NCBI GenBank assembly: GCA_030035585.1
Contig: CM057482.1
Location: 13,069,001 to 13,133,000, forward strand
Reading direction: 5' to 3'
DNA from: Dugong dugon
Lineage: Eukaryota; Chordata; Mammalia; Sirenia; Dugongidae
DNA: 64,000 nt
Positions 11,170-23,428 of this stretch are shown one piece after another. A program made the translations under genes and the position numbers. The notes below the pieces were generated by a model. That model was not told where the DNA came from, ran no database searches, and worked only from the letters and a program-made list of their open reading frames with translations. Position 1 is the first letter of the stretch. Every line of letters starts with the position of its first letter.

Positions 11170-12639
11170 GTAATGTTGAACAAATTCTAGTCAACAGTGA
11201 TTATTTCAGTAAACTGTTTCATCAACAGTTATGTTTTCCGAAGGTTTAAATGCACATAACATGATGTTTAGCTCTTAATTTGAAAAAAAACGAAAAAAGT
11301 ATTCATCATTGTGGGGATTGCAGACTATATTATAGTTATGGCAGATAAAATATCTAATTTACTAGAGTAAATTAAACTAACTAGATTGTTTTTTTGTTTT
11401 TGAAGTACATACTTACATTCGCTTAAAGAACGCTTTGGGGTGTCCACATGGTTTCTAGACCAAGGCAAATGAATGCCTTTAATTCTGGATATTTGTAAAT
11501 CGTGGCTCATGATGGTGGCCAAAGCTGCTATTGAGGAGAAAGCTTTCAGCTAGTGAAGAAGCTTAAGATTTACAGAGGAGTTTTAGGAGAGAAATTTTGG
11601 TGAAATGTTTGGTGCTTGGTATTTGCGGGTGGCATTTTCTAAATAATGGAAAATCCTTATAAATGGGAATTCAATTACTAAGTCTCCAAAAATTTGAGGA
11701 GATAGGGTGAATCATGGTGAATCACTTGGCCAAATAATTCCCTTTTAGATACTAGCCTTGTATCAGATATGATTGGTTAACTGGTATAGACATTCCCTCA
11801 AAGTTTGAATAACATTGAAAAAGAACAGTTTAATTATGTAAATCCATTAAGTCTTTCACCTGTTATCCATTGACCCACTTGGAATCCATGTTTTTTAACT
11901 GATGGAACAGATGAGGAAATTCTCTAAGTAACTCTTCCTGAAATAACTTAATTGAAATAATTAAAAGTTAAACTTACCTTCCTTAACTGGTACTGTACAA
12001 ATAATCATAGTATGAGTTTTCCAATTAAACATTCCAGACTTTCATTACCTGTAACTCTCTGAAGTTGAATGGCTCAATTAACCAGTAGGCTCTTATTCAT
12101 AGTGATAAAGTCTCCAAAGGCCAGTTCATGAGGAGATCTGGGTTCAAGAGTAAAGCAGCTCTTCTTTACTGGCAGGATTGTGAATGCTTATTGCACTATT
12201 AATAATAACTAATGAAGGAGCTTAGTAAATAATTAAAAAAGAGAGCCATCCAGGGGCAAATGATAACAGTGTATCTGAAACAAAGATTATGATTAAAGAA
12301 AAGAGAAAGAAGTATTGTCATTTCTGTGTATCAGGTCAAGATAAGGGCGCAGATTGTTTCTTAACGTTCTGCAGAATTTGGGCAGGTTTCACAATTGTTT
12401 CCCCAATAGAAATACTTGTTTTTTTACCAGCTGAAAATTTCCCTTAATTCCCTACCAGCTGACATTATAGCTTTGTTGTAGCAAACTGTAGTACAGTATC
12501 CTGGGGAATTACAGTTCCAGTGCTGTGGGTCTTCATTTTCATTTTCAATGTTTACTTCTCTTTATCCAAAATATTTTCAGGTTCTATTTGTTTTCTTTCA
12601 TTTTGTGAACAGCCATTGTGCCGCCTCCCATGATAACAA

Positions 12640-12800
12640 CCATTTTTAAACATCTGCTCTGTTCTGGCACTACTATTCCTCTATGTGGCATCATTTCTAA
12701 TTCTCCCAACAGTATTACTACTTCCATTTCATAGATGAGAATACTGAAGTTCAGAGAGGTTAGGTAACTTCAGAGTTGCACAGCCTCTGAGTGTTTAATA
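12640..12800 (-). repeat. MIR relic
   Basis: atttcatagatgagaatact, gaagttcagagaggttaggt and cacagcctctgagtg. Confidence 0.72.
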
Positions 12801-12895
12801 CACCCTTTGAGTGAGAATTTTGTTTAAATTATAATTTGCTTAAAGTGAAAGGGCATTAAGTTAAAACAGTAGTAGAATGTGCATAGAGGTAGTTT

Positions 12896-13064
12896 GGAGT
12901 CCTGGTGGCATAGTGGTTAAGAGCTTGCTGCTAACCAAAAAGGACAGCAGTTCAAATCTAACAGCCACTCCTTGGAAACCCTATGGGGAAGTTCTCTGTC
13001 GTATAGGACTGCTTTATGAGTCGGAATCGACTTGAGGCAATGGGTTTTTTTTTTTTTTTGGTTT
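12896..13064 (+). mobile_element. AfroSINE
   Basis: Head ggagtcctggtggcatagtg, body ggggaagttctctgtcg, tail gaatcgacttgaggcaatgg followed by a run of 15 T. Confidence 0.94.
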
Positions 13065-13431
13065 AGGGGTAGTCTGTAGGACTTGGCAGGGATGGGAAGA
13101 AGAGTACATTGTGGGGAGAAGATAAAAGAAGAAACTATATGGGATGTGAGTGTCACCTGTAGTCCTAGCACAGAACCTACTAGGACCCATTAAATACTTG
13201 TCTGTTAAATATAGCTCTTCCAGGACAAATTTACATTTTTTAAAATATTGGAAACTCAGTCTCCCAATCTCTGTGGTTTTGTTTGCATGGCCTAATACAG
13301 CTCTTCCTAGTTCTTTGTAGTTTTTTGTTTATTGCTCGTTATCTTGTATCTAGATAAGTAAGATTAGGCAAAGTTATATAATTAGGGTATACACAGTTTG
13401 GGTGTATTACCTGGGTCTACTTAGTTGGTTA

Positions 13432-14375
13432 GGTCCCTGGGTGGTGCAAACGGTTTGTACTCGGCTATAATCAAAAGACTGGCGTTTGATTCTTCATCCT
13501 ACTTTGGTGAGTGGCGTCTGGGGTCTTAAAAGCTAGCAAGCAGCCATCTAAGATGCATCAGTTGGTCCCAACCACCTGGAGTAAAGGAGAGTGAAGAACA
13601 CCATAGACACAAGGAAAGTACTAGCCCAAGAGACAGAAAGGGCCACATAAACTAGAGACTCCATCAGCCTGAGACCAGAAGAACTAGAAGGTGCCCGGCT
13701 ACCACCAATGACCACCCTGACAGGGAACCCAACAGAGTGTCCCTGATGGAGCAGGAGGAATGTGGGGTGCAGAACTCAAATTCTAGTAAAAAGACCAGAC
13801 TTAATGGTCTGACTGAGACTGGAGGAACCCTGGAAAGCATGGCCCCCAGACTCTCTTTCAACCCAGAACTAAAACAATTCCCGAGGCCAACTCTTCAGAG
13901 AAAGATTGGACTGGACTGTGGGACATAAAATGATGCTCGTGAAGAGTGTGCTTCTTAGGTCAAGTAGATTCATGAGACTAAATGAGCAGCTTCTGTCCAG
14001 AGGTGAGATGAGAAGGCAGAGAGGGTTAGGATCTGGTTGAATGGACATGGGAAATCAGGGGTGGAAAGGAGGAGTGTGCTGTCACAGTATAGGGAGAACA
14101 GTTAGGGTCATATAACAATGTATGTATACATTTTTGTATGAGAAACTAACTTGAAATGTAAACTTTCACTTTAACTACAACAATAACCAAGAAAAAAAAA
14201 ATAAAAAGATTGGCTGTTTGAACCCAGCCAGCAGCACTGTGGAAGAAAGGCCTGGAGATGTGCTTCTGTAAAGATTACAGCCAAGAAAACTCTATGCAGC
14301 TCAGTTCTACACTGTAACACATAAGGTCATCGTGAGTCAGAATCAGCTCAATGGTAACAGTTTGGTTTTTGGTTT
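13432..14375 (+). mobile_element. AfroSINE-like SINE split by Afro-A
   Basis: The SINE head is at 13432-13489 (ggtccctgggtggtgcaaac) and the remainder resumes at 14204-14375 (ggctgtttgaacccagccag through gaatcagctcaatggtaaca). The Afro-A body lies between. The SINE belongs to the subfamily with the ctgggtggtgcaaac head, as at 23630. Confidence 0.85.
13490..14203 (+). mobile_element. Afro-A retroposon inserted in a SINE
   Basis: It is a plus-strand copy of the family seen in antisense at 463, 33828, 38115 and 48951. It ends with ctttcactttaactacaaca and an A-rich tail. It is flanked by a duplicated target of 17-18 bases (13473-13489 and 14204-14221) with small differences. The 63-codon ORF inside it is not conserved coding sequence as far as I can tell. 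Confidence 0.82.
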
Positions 14376-15947
14376 ACCTAGTTGGTTAGAGGCCTCAGAA
14401 CTTCGATTCCATTGTCAGACCCCATGTTAAATCTTTAGATTGAACAAGTAGCAAGAGCAGGAGAAAACAATTCTATTCTAACATCAGATGTTCTCATTCC
14501 AAGTGGCACAATTGCCTTGGTCCTCTCTCTAATTAAAAAGATAAGTTAAATATTAATAAGTATGAAAATTTACTAACTTTATAGTAATTTTTGACTCTCT
14601 AGGAAGTATGAATACTATTTGTCTGGGTTTTTTGAATACTGTTTAGATTTCTAGTCCTAAAGATATGAGAAGCCAGTTGAGGAGCAAGGCAGATAAAAGG
14701 TTGGAGGTAACAGTTAATGCCTGTCTCTAATCCCTTGGTTAGCCACTCTCTTATTAAATGAAGTTTATGAATGCACTGGTTAGTTCAGTGGAAATACTCG
14801 GAAGTATTGTCTTAGGAAATACTCTGAAGTATTGATGGTCCCTCAAGGACAAGGCATCAAGTGTATGTGACTGTTATTTTGTTCAAAAGGTTAGTTTCCA
14901 TTTTAAGGAGAGAAGATTCAGAGTCTTAATTATAGTTTATTTAAGAAAAGATAAATAAAGACTCTTTATTAAGGTTTAGACATGTTTTCTAGGAAAACAG
15001 CATGATACATTTAAATATACTTGAAATATTTAAAATTAAAGCAGCTGATGTACTTTGTATTTATGAGCCACGTCGTCTTATTAATAAACTACTCTATTTC
15101 TTGTTGTCAGAAAGAGAGGAAAAATACATGTACTTCTTGAGAAAGGAGAAAAAAAAAACCAAGAAAATCAAATTCATCCTTCTCCAATCAATCAAAATGG
15201 ATGGCCCTTTAACATACAATTTGTAGGGCACTGTAGTTTTCAAATGGAAGCAGTCTGTAACATAGGCCTGAAGCTTTTGTATTTTTAACATTTGATGAAG
15301 CATTTGCTGAACTGGAAAAGTACTAACCTATAATTCAAGATGGTGTCAGGAAATTATTATTATTTTTCTTGGCATGCTTTATCTTTAGGCCTCGATATTA
15401 CCTAAATAGTAGCAGATGTCAAGATTTAGAAGAAACGTAGTAAAATTAGTTATATCTTAATATACTGCTTATGACTGTGTAAACTAGTCTTCAAACTTGA
15501 GTGTTCCATCTTAGGATCTCTGGTAATCTTTTTGGCGTAAAAAGACCATTCTCTAGCCTTCTTTCCCCATCAAAACCCTAGATATTTTCAAAGTAGTTTA
15601 AATGATAGAAGATACACAATGTAACAGAGTGAGAGAAGATTGCAGAAATTTGAATTATGAAAGGAATCTAATCATTTTAGCTCAGTTAACTTGATTTTTA
15701 TATGTTTTAAGCAGAGATTGGAATTTATATGACGTAGTGTCAGAAAGCTCCTTGCATTTATAAACGCTCATTCCTGCAAGTTAAAAACCCTGCTTCATAA
15801 TTCCCACTTTGGGTCTTGGGAGCCACTTTTCAATCATTTCTCTCTGCTAATTTTGGTGTCACCCTCATTCCTTTTTAAACGATTCATTTTGAGCAAATTT
15901 GTAAATGGCCCTGATGTGTTCTACAATTTAGTCAATTACTGTTTCAG

Positions 15948-15988
15948 CCTGCAAGCCTCCTGGGGAACGGAACATACATGGCCTGAAG
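15948..15988 (+). CDS. MAP2K5: MAP2K5 exon: start of PB1-kinase linker
   Basis: This 41-base exon lies between gtttcag and gtacga. It enters in phase 1 and leaves in phase 0. Together with the last base of the previous exon it encodes ACKPPGERNIHGLK, matching human residues 108-121. The sequence lies just after the PB1 domain and begins the linker reported to dock ERK5 (about residues 117-131). Its small size makes it easy to miss by gene prediction. The acceptor has a short pyrimidine tract (attactgtttcag) and the donor gtacga is off consensus at the +3 and +5 to +6 positions, so inclusion may depend on exonic enhancers; that last point is inference. Confidence 0.95.
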
Positions 15989-16093
15989 GTACGAATTTCA
16001 ATAATTGTTTCAGTAAAGTTAGATGGATTCGTAATGCTGTGTTCCACTTATTGAAATGTCAAATAAAACTGCACTTTCTCAAGCTCTGACAAG

Positions 16094-16125
<32 letters not shown>

Positions 16126-16917
16126 AAGTGGGAGGTGGAGGGGATCAATCTGTAGTATTTGCTCAGTATATGTATATATTTGGATATAGGGGTTTTGGTG
16201 CTGTATTTTTTATGATTTGGAATTGCTTTGTTGGTCAGTTTCTTCAGGATGACCGCAGGTACTGGTCTCCACGAAGATTTCTTTGAGTGAGAATATAGAC
16301 TTCATTTCATTGATTAATTAAACACATAAGCATTTTGTACACAGAATACCCCCCTCTTCTTTTGACATGTTTATGCTGGACACATACATCTATTTAATGT
16401 CTTTTTGTTGTTCTGTGCATTTTAAATTCTGGATTTCTGCTTAATGCTTCACATTTGAAAGAAAAGATGGCTATTGTATTAGGCTCAACCATTTTATAAC
16501 TCATTATTTGAGCCTCGTTTTTCAGTGCATGAGAAATATTCTACTACATTCTGCTTGGATTTAAAGCTGGAAGGCTGTGATAACTTGGGGTTCACAACTA
16601 GCCCCTGGATGTATTCCTCATGAACTTTTTGAGCATATTGTTTTTGTATATGTTTTAGAACAGTTGATTAAAATTTTTTTTCCTGTTTAATTCTCCTTTT
16701 TCAGCACTGTTTAAGTATTTGAACAATGAGAGGAATAGAGAATTATGTAATATACGGGTTCTGTAACCTATATACTGAATAGACTCCAACCGAGGGCCTG
16801 CTTAGCAACAAGCTAATTAACCTTCATAGTGAAATGAGAAATTTGTGGCAAATTATAGGTTAATTAGAACTGTGTCCTCAGAACACAAGACTGATCAAGA
16901 TTCTTTCTTACTTGTAG
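15989..16917. other. MAP2K5: Short intron of 929 bases
   Basis: This is the shortest intron in the window, lying between the two exons that share the ERK5-docking segment. A run of 26 T at 16100-16125 is the only clear repeat-like feature; it may be the tail of a minus-strand retroposed copy I cannot identify. Confidence 0.85.
16100..16125. repeat. Run of 26 T
   Basis: Uninterrupted homopolymer, about 110 bases after a MAP2K5 exon; possibly the tail of an unrecognised minus-strand retroposed copy. Confidence 0.9.
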
Positions 16918-16985
16918 GTGAATACCCGGGCTGGACCATCTCAACACAGCAGCCCAGCAGTCTCAGATTCACTGCCAAGCAATAG
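16918..16985 (+). CDS. MAP2K5: MAP2K5 exon: ERK5-docking linker, Ser-rich
   Basis: The 68-base exon sits between cttacttgtag and gtgaga. It enters in phase 0 and leaves in phase 2. It encodes VNTRAGPSQHSSPAVSDSLP, then SN, and two bases of the next serine codon, matching human residues 122-143. The first ten residues complete the reported ERK5-docking stretch that begins in the previous exon. The rest is a flexible Ser/Pro-rich linker between PB1 and the kinase domain. The intron before it is only 929 bases, the shortest in the window. About 150 bases downstream lies the tail of an RTE-derived retroposon. Confidence 0.96.
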
Positions 16986-17140
16986 GTGAGAGAAAAAGCA
17001 AGCGAAGTGAGCCCAGGAACATGATTATCTACAGAGCTGGGGGTGGATGGAGGAGAGGCTTGTGGGGTGATACCTCTTTTCTATAAGACCAAAAGAATGT
17101 ATATGTGGCTTAGAAGAAATTTGACTGGCTAGATTGTAGA

Positions 17141-17236
17141 TTGTGAGGATGGCACAGGACCAGGCAGTGTTTCGTTCTGTTCTACATAGGGGCGCTATGA
17201 GTTGGAATCAACTCAACAGCACCTAACAACAACAGA
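17141..17236 (+). mobile_element. 3' tail of an RTE-type LINE or derived SINE
   Basis: The string ggatggcacaggaccaggca, then cgttctgttctacataggg, ggaatcaactcaacagcacc and a (taacaacaaca) end is the tail shared by afrotherian RTE elements and their SINEs. Confidence 0.75.
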
Positions 17237-18884
17237 TAACCCTAGTTACATATTGACTGAGGAGAAAGGACCTAATATAGAAAGATGAAATTAGACGTGT
17301 TAAACTATTAATTTTGGCCTGTGGAATGGTTTTCCTTCACAGTCTCCGAATTGTATAGAAAAGTCAGTGCCTTTGACTATTTCATGCCTTGAAATTGTAT
17401 AATGCTTATCATTATTATTTTTTTTTTGGTCTGTCTTTTGGCAGTGTCATTAGCCACTGGCATCTCCACTACAAAGAGGCAAGGAAAGAGTAGAATGGTG
17501 AAATCTAAATTGATCCACCACGTCACTCACTAGTATATTTAGTTGTACAGAAGATTGAAGCTATTTTAGAAGAAAGATAATTTTCATTAATTCATACTAA
17601 CATTGCCCCACACTGGAATGGATACTCAAGACAGTCTTTTTCAAAGTGTTCCTCTTCCAAGTCTGAAGGCTTTGTAACTTACTTTAAGGCTATGATGGTC
17701 CTAAAGTAGAAGGAGAGACCTACTTAAGCTGATAGAATCCAGGTCATCTTGGTTATACGGTCACTTATTAAGCCAGTAAACATCATGTTACTTGAGGATG
17801 ATGCTTTAAAGGCGATCGTTCCATACGTGCATATTTGCATTGGTGACTAAAAAGCTAACATCAAGCCAAAAAAACCTTCCATTCTGTGCTGAGGCTTTTC
17901 TGGGTTTAGGGCAGTAGCCAGTTCAGCCCTTCATTGACTGAGATGTAGTTTAAGCTCTTACTTTTCCTTCAGTACCCACCCATCCCCCAAGCCACAGCCT
18001 CGGTTCTTTTGCCAAAGGAGCTCAACTGTAGGTAGTTTAAAGTCTCTCCTTCTGACTCTCTCTTTACTCTCCTGTCCCCTCCCCAAAAGCCACTTCCGTA
18101 ATTGCTTTATTATGGCATCAGTGTATTCACCCACCAGCTTTCCTACAACGAACACACTGCTGTTAAAGTGTGTTTCCTTCTTAAACAATTTATTCTGTCT
18201 TAAAATACAGTCATCTTAGTTATCCACCAGTGGATCATCTACATTGTGGTCATGAGAGGTAGGTCTTTCAGGTTTGGCTAAAGGGATTGGCCCTGCCAGG
18301 TGATACTCCCCAGCTTCTCTCCATGCTTGTTGGGCATGTGAGCCATGGCCCAGCAGAGTGGAGTCTCGGGGTTGAGGAGCGCTCAGAGAAGGCAGAGCAT
18401 TTAATTGTTACCATTGCTCCCAGAAAAGGTGTTACCTAGACAGATTGGCTGTGAACCTGAAAGAGGAACAAGGACTTTCCCTGGTGTTTTAGGTCAAATT
18501 TCCTCATGGTATCAAAAGCGGGACAGAGTTGAAAAGATGGTAAGGTAGAGAAGCAGGATCATTTTCTAGTTCTCCCAGATTTGCTTTTAACAACATGAGG
18601 GAATTAGTTTTGTTTTTAAAAAATTATTATGTTTATTCGTAGACTATCATGAAATCTTCGGGTTGGACAGAAATTCAGAGATCATCTGATCTAGTGGCTG
18701 TCAGCCTTTTGACTGGGTCACTTCCCTCAGGGATATTGAGATATTGCAGCGTCCCAAATAGTAATGGCGGTTTACTCCAGTAGTGAGTCTGTTATGGGAG
18801 GAATGTCATTGGAAAAAGTCCTACAGGTGATTTTAATACGCCACCTTCGGGTGGTCATGTCCTGTGCCCCGTGTTGACAATTAG

Positions 18885-19490
18885 TCAACAAATATTTATT
18901 GAGTGGCCTCCTATTCCTTAAGTGCTGTGGAATACAATGGTAAATAAGGCAGATGCAGTCTATCCTCTGGAGCTGGCTACCTGGGCATACAGACAAAAAA
19001 ATAAGCATACAAATAACTACACTTACAGTTTGTGGTATGCAGGAAACAAGCAGGATGTGAAGAGAGAGAAAGCACTAGGAGGCAGGAATGTGTTCAGACT
19101 GGGTGCTCAGGGAAGACTCTCTGGGGAGAGTGACATTTCTGTCTAGACCGGCAGGATGAGAAGGACCTTGCCACATCAGGATCCAGAGGAGGGCATTTCA
19201 GACAAAGGCTGGAGCCTAAGTGAAGGTGCTGAGGTGGAAAAAGAGCTCAGCATGTTTGTAAGTAGCCGGGTTTGGCTGGAACACAGGGAGGGGTGCAGTG
19301 TTGGGGGAGGGTGTAGGGAGAGCAGGGGAGAGATAGGAGGTATACAGGGGCCAGATCATTCGGGGCCTTGTAGTCCCAGCAGTGTTTGAATTTTGTTAGT
19401 GTGGTGGTAAGCCATTGGAGGGCTTTCGGCAGGCCAGGTCTGTGTTTTTAAAAGATCCTCTGGCTGTGGTGTGGAGAATGAGTAGGAGAA
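18885..19490 (-). mobile_element. L2 LINE relic
   Basis: Antisense L2 3' end (caacaaatatttattgagtg) followed by recognisable downstream blocks such as ggggccttgtag and gtaagccattggagggcttt. Confidence 0.8.
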
Positions 19491-19662
19491 GCACCAACCT
19501 CCTTGACTCCCACTCCTTACCAAGTGGTCACCCAGCTTCTTTCTAAACATCCCTGTGGTAGGAATACACTGCTTCCCAAGGCAGTCCCTTCTGTTTTCAT
19601 GTAACTATATCTTAGAAGGTTATTTTCGTCAGCTGGAATTTGTCTCCCTTTAGCACTCACTC

Positions 19663-19867
19663 AAGGAGCCCTGGTGGTGGAGTGGTTAAGTACTCAGCTG
19701 CTAAGTGAAAGGTTGGTGGTTTGAGCCCACCCAGAGGCTCCGTGAGAGAAAGACCTGGCCATCTGCTCCTGTAAAGATTACAGCCTAGAAAACCCGATAG
19801 GGCAGCTCCCCTCTGTCACATGGGGTCACTGCGAATCAAAATCAGTTCCATGGCACCTAATAACAGC
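19663..19867 (+). mobile_element. AfroSINE with target duplication
   Basis: Head ggagccctggtggtggagtg, body through ggggtcactgcgaatc, ending ggcacctaataacagc. A perfect 11-base duplication agcactcactc flanks it (19652-19662 and 19868-19878). Confidence 0.95.
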
Positions 19868-20035
19868 AGCACTCACTCGTATTTAGTTCAGCCCTTAGAA
19901 CAGGTCTGTTCCCTCTTCCAGATGATAGCTCTTCCAATTGTCTTCCTTCCAAATATACTTCTCCTAGATTTCTTATCTTCTTAAATTCTCCTCCCACATC
20001 CACCAGTTGCTGACTTCAAATAAAACTACCCTTTA

Positions 20036-20234
20036 AAACCTGTTGCCGTCGAGTCGATTCTGACTCATAGTGACTCTATAGACAGAGCAGAACTGCTTTA
20101 TAGGGTTTCTAAGGCTGTAAATCTTTATGGAAGCAGACTGCCACATCTTTCTCCCGTGGAGCAGCTGGTGGGTTTGAACCACCGACCTTTTGGTTAGCAG
20201 CTGAGTGCTTAACCACTGCACTACCAGGGCTTCT
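20036..20234 (-). mobile_element. AfroSINE, near full length
   Basis: Antisense tail gttgccgtcgagtcgattct, body gtttctaaggctgtaaatct and head cactgcactaccagggcttc. Confidence 0.95.
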
Positions 20235-20299
20235 AATAAACCTGCCAGTCATCCTTTACTGCTTCCTGGGGCTCTCTCAGCCCTGCCTTACCTTTCACG

Positions 20300-21030
20300 G
20301 TTCTACCTTCTGAACAGCTGTGGAGTCTGTCAACTTGCCAGCATCCCTGTTGCTGCAAAGTTAGTTCAGACTTCAGATCATGGCTACAGCCTCCTAAGAG
20401 TTTCCTCCCTCGAGTCTTGCCCCATTTCAGTTCTTCCTCCACACTACAACCCAGTGATCTTGCTGATGCACAGTTCTTAGCCCTATTCCCCCATTTAAAA
20501 CTTTTCACAGATAGTCCCCCATTTTCAAACCTTCGAATGAAGTGTAACCTCCACAGCCTCCTGTCTACTCCAGCCTCTTAGCCTGCTGTTCTGCCCCTTC
20601 CCACCTGACATTTCAGCTTTGCTGAGAACACGTGGTGCCTTAGTGGATCCTGTTTTCTCTCACTGCTGGGCCTTCACCTCTGCTGCTGCCTCCTTCCTGT
20701 TTTTCTCCTCTTTCAACCCCCTCCGTCACTGTCATTCTTGCTAATGGTGGTCGTCTTTGAGGACTGCAGGTGTTATCTCCTTCTGGAAACCATCCCCCAC
20801 CCCCAGTCTACACTAGGTACCCAGTCTATGAATTCTCATAACCCCCTGTACTTGCTTTTACTCTAGCACTTAGCATATTGTATTATACTCACCTCTGTCC
20901 CCCAGGTTCTGTACTCTTTGAGGGCAGTGACTGTAGCATATTTGTTGTTGGATTCCCAGTTCCCAGCATGATGCTTTTGGCACGTTGGAGATAGTCAATA
21001 AGTGCTTGAATGAATGAATGAATATACTCA
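20300..21030 (+). mobile_element. L2 LINE relic with TGAA tail
   Basis: Sense-strand L2 3' region: typical pyrimidine-rich body, then gtactctttgagggcagtga, and an end with four gaat units at 21010-21024. Confidence 0.78.
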
Positions 21031-21502
21031 TAGTCCGTTTGAGTCTTGTCTCTGGATTAAATTCTCCCAACTCATTCAGGTTTTCCGATGTGGTATTATT
21101 TTAGTCCCTTCACCTTTCTCCTCTTCTTTGGATACATTTCAGCTTCTCATTGTCTCTCTTGAAGTGTCATACTCAGGTTAGGTTCCAGCTGTGTTGTGTT
21201 TACATTTTTAAATGTTTTCAGAAGTGATTTTTAGACAGTTCAAGTCACTGTGACCATACAGATAAACAAAATATTGGGTAGATTGAGGCACAAAGAAATT
21301 TCTAGGGTACAAAATACTTTTTACTGGATCAAGGTGGTACCCAAATACTGGCATAATGAGTAAAATCAGTGCTTTTCTTCATTACTATGGAAGCATGAAT
21401 TGTTCTTTGCCTTAGGTGAATGTTTATTAAGCTGACTTTACTAATCCACATGCTGTTCTTAGGCCGTGTGGATTAGTGAATTCAGTCCCATTGCCAAGGC
21501 AA

Positions 21503-21709
21503 TGAGCCCTGGTGGTACAGTGGTTAAAGCACTCAGCTGCTAACCGAAAGGTTGGCAGTTCTAACCCACTGGCTGCTCTATGGGAGAAGGACGTGACAGT
21601 CTGCTTCTGTAAAGATTTACAGCCTTGGAAACCCTATGGGGCAGTTCTACTCTGCCCTGTAGGGTCGCTATGAGTTGGAATTGGCTTGACGGCAGTGGAT
21701 TTTGGTTTG
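21503..21709 (+). mobile_element. AfroSINE, full length, with target duplication
   Basis: It runs from tgagccctggtggtacagtg to ggcttgacggcagtggattt. A perfect 10-base duplication gccaaggcaa flanks it at 21493-21502 and 21710-21719. Confidence 0.96.
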
Positions 21710-22654
21710 GCCAAGGCAAGACCCTTCCTAAACCTTCTGGCTTTCTCCTTCTGTAAAACTGGGATGATTAAACTTTCTTTCTACCTCTGATGTTAGGAAG
21801 GTTGATGAAACTGTGTTAAGGAATCACGTTTTGTTTCTTGGATGAAAGGTGTTTTGTAAATTCAGTGAATCAAAATGTTATTATTTCAAGTTATGTGACA
21901 TAATGGAATATCTGTGGAGAATCATTGTCTGGGCATTGTTTGATTTTATCTATCTTTGTAATAATTGCAAATATCCAATTGGAAGTCATCGATGAGAAAA
22001 CTAGGATCTAAATGTTTCCCAGAAAAAAGAGTGAATGTGTACGTGTGTGTGTGAGTAAAGGAGAGAAAGAAAGAGAGAGAAACTGGCTTTGAGCAAGTTC
22101 TGTACCTTGGTTTCCTCTGTCAATTGGGAATAATGACGACACCCAACAGGTTGACTGTGATGATTAAATTACTAATGGCAGTTACACAGTGCCTGACGCA
22201 TAGTCATCACTGAACAAATGGTAGCTGCTATTATTGTTTTTTTAATGTGCTTGATTTTAGGTAGTTGTGTATTTTTTGATATAGGTTTCAGCTTTAGTCC
22301 CATTCTACAAAATTCTTCACCACCACTTCAGTGCATGTGTTCTTAGACTTGGGAGGACATTATTCAAGTCTAGAACTCTTGGTTGAGGGATACCTTTTTA
22401 AAATCTGGGAAGGTAGGGACTGAGGCTCTGTAGACTGCACTTGACCGTAGCAGAAATTTAAAGTGTCTTTAGAAAGAAGAATAATTTTAATTTGAAATGG
22501 TGAATGTGGTCAAACTTGAAGCCTGAGATGCTCTCAAATATAACTTATTAAAGGTACCAAATGGAATGTGTGCGTGTGTTTCATATTGATACTCAGTCCT
22601 TTTGCTTTTTGATGTTTTTTATCATTTTTATGTCTTACAGAGTTACAACCACTA

Positions 22655-22802
22655 ACCCATTCCCATCAAGTTGATTCTGACTCATAGCAACCCTATAGGA
22701 CAGAGTAGAACTGCCCCATAAGTTTCCAAGGAGCGTCTGGTGGATTTGAACTGCTGCCTTTTGTTTAGCAGCTGTAGCAACCACTGTGCCACCAGGGCTC
22801 CA
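22655..22802 (-). mobile_element. AfroSINE
   Basis: Antisense tail catcaagttgattctgactc and head ctgtgccaccagggctcc. The middle region is deleted. Confidence 0.93.
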
Positions 22803-22884
22803 AAAGTAGAACTGCCCCACAGGGTTTCCAGGGAGCGGCTGGTGAATTCAAACTGCCGACCTTTTGGTTAGCAGCCAAGCTCTT
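22803..22884 (-). mobile_element. AfroSINE fragment, abutting
   Basis: It begins directly at agtagaactgccccacaggg and stops at gttagcagccaagctctta. The tail half and the last head bases are missing. It follows the previous SINE with no spacer, in the same orientation, so it may be a partial duplication rather than an independent insertion. Confidence 0.88.
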
Positions 22885-23428
22885 ACATATAATTACAAAC
22901 AGAACAGCCATCGCCATTTATTGAATACTTACCACATGCCAAGTCACTGGGCTAGGTTCAGGCATGGGAAAGAGATAGAATATATAGAGAGGTGAGTAAG
23001 ATATGTCTGAATTTCAGGGAGCTCCCAGTCTTGGGGGAAGGTTTAGTGGGAAGAAAGACATCTACACAGATAACTGTAATACAAGGGAAGAGAGTTAATT
23101 TGGTAGATCGGTAAAGGGCTGGAGTAGGTAGATTAAGAATAAAATTAACAAATTTTAAATTTCAAATCAGAACATTGAAGGGAAAGGATACAATTTTACC
23201 TACCCTACCAGCCTGGTGGCTATGGACAGGTATAACTCATTATAAAGTCAGAAGGACTTCAGAGTTTCCCTTGCCCACACCTCTTTCTTTAAGAAGGACT
23301 TTCCCTAAACTCATCCACATAAATGTTTACGGAGCAATATCAGAGAACAACGTTTGAATATTCCTTAAATAACACTAGGAGCTGGGTGTCATACCTATAG
23401 AAAAGGAAGGAAAAGAGAAGGCAGCTAA

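Larger units (their letters stand above)
11170..15947. other. MAP2K5: Intron: SINE, nested SINE/Afro-A insertion
   Basis: It contains a MIR relic near 12640-12800, an AfroSINE at 12896-13064 and the nested SINE/Afro-A block at 13432-14375. 14380-15947 is AT-rich with no recognised element. Confidence 0.85.

Noticed and set aside
13737-13928. 63-codon ORF in the Afro-A copy and similar ORFs in other copies
   Set aside because: They are by-products of the retroposon sequence; no conserved protein seen.
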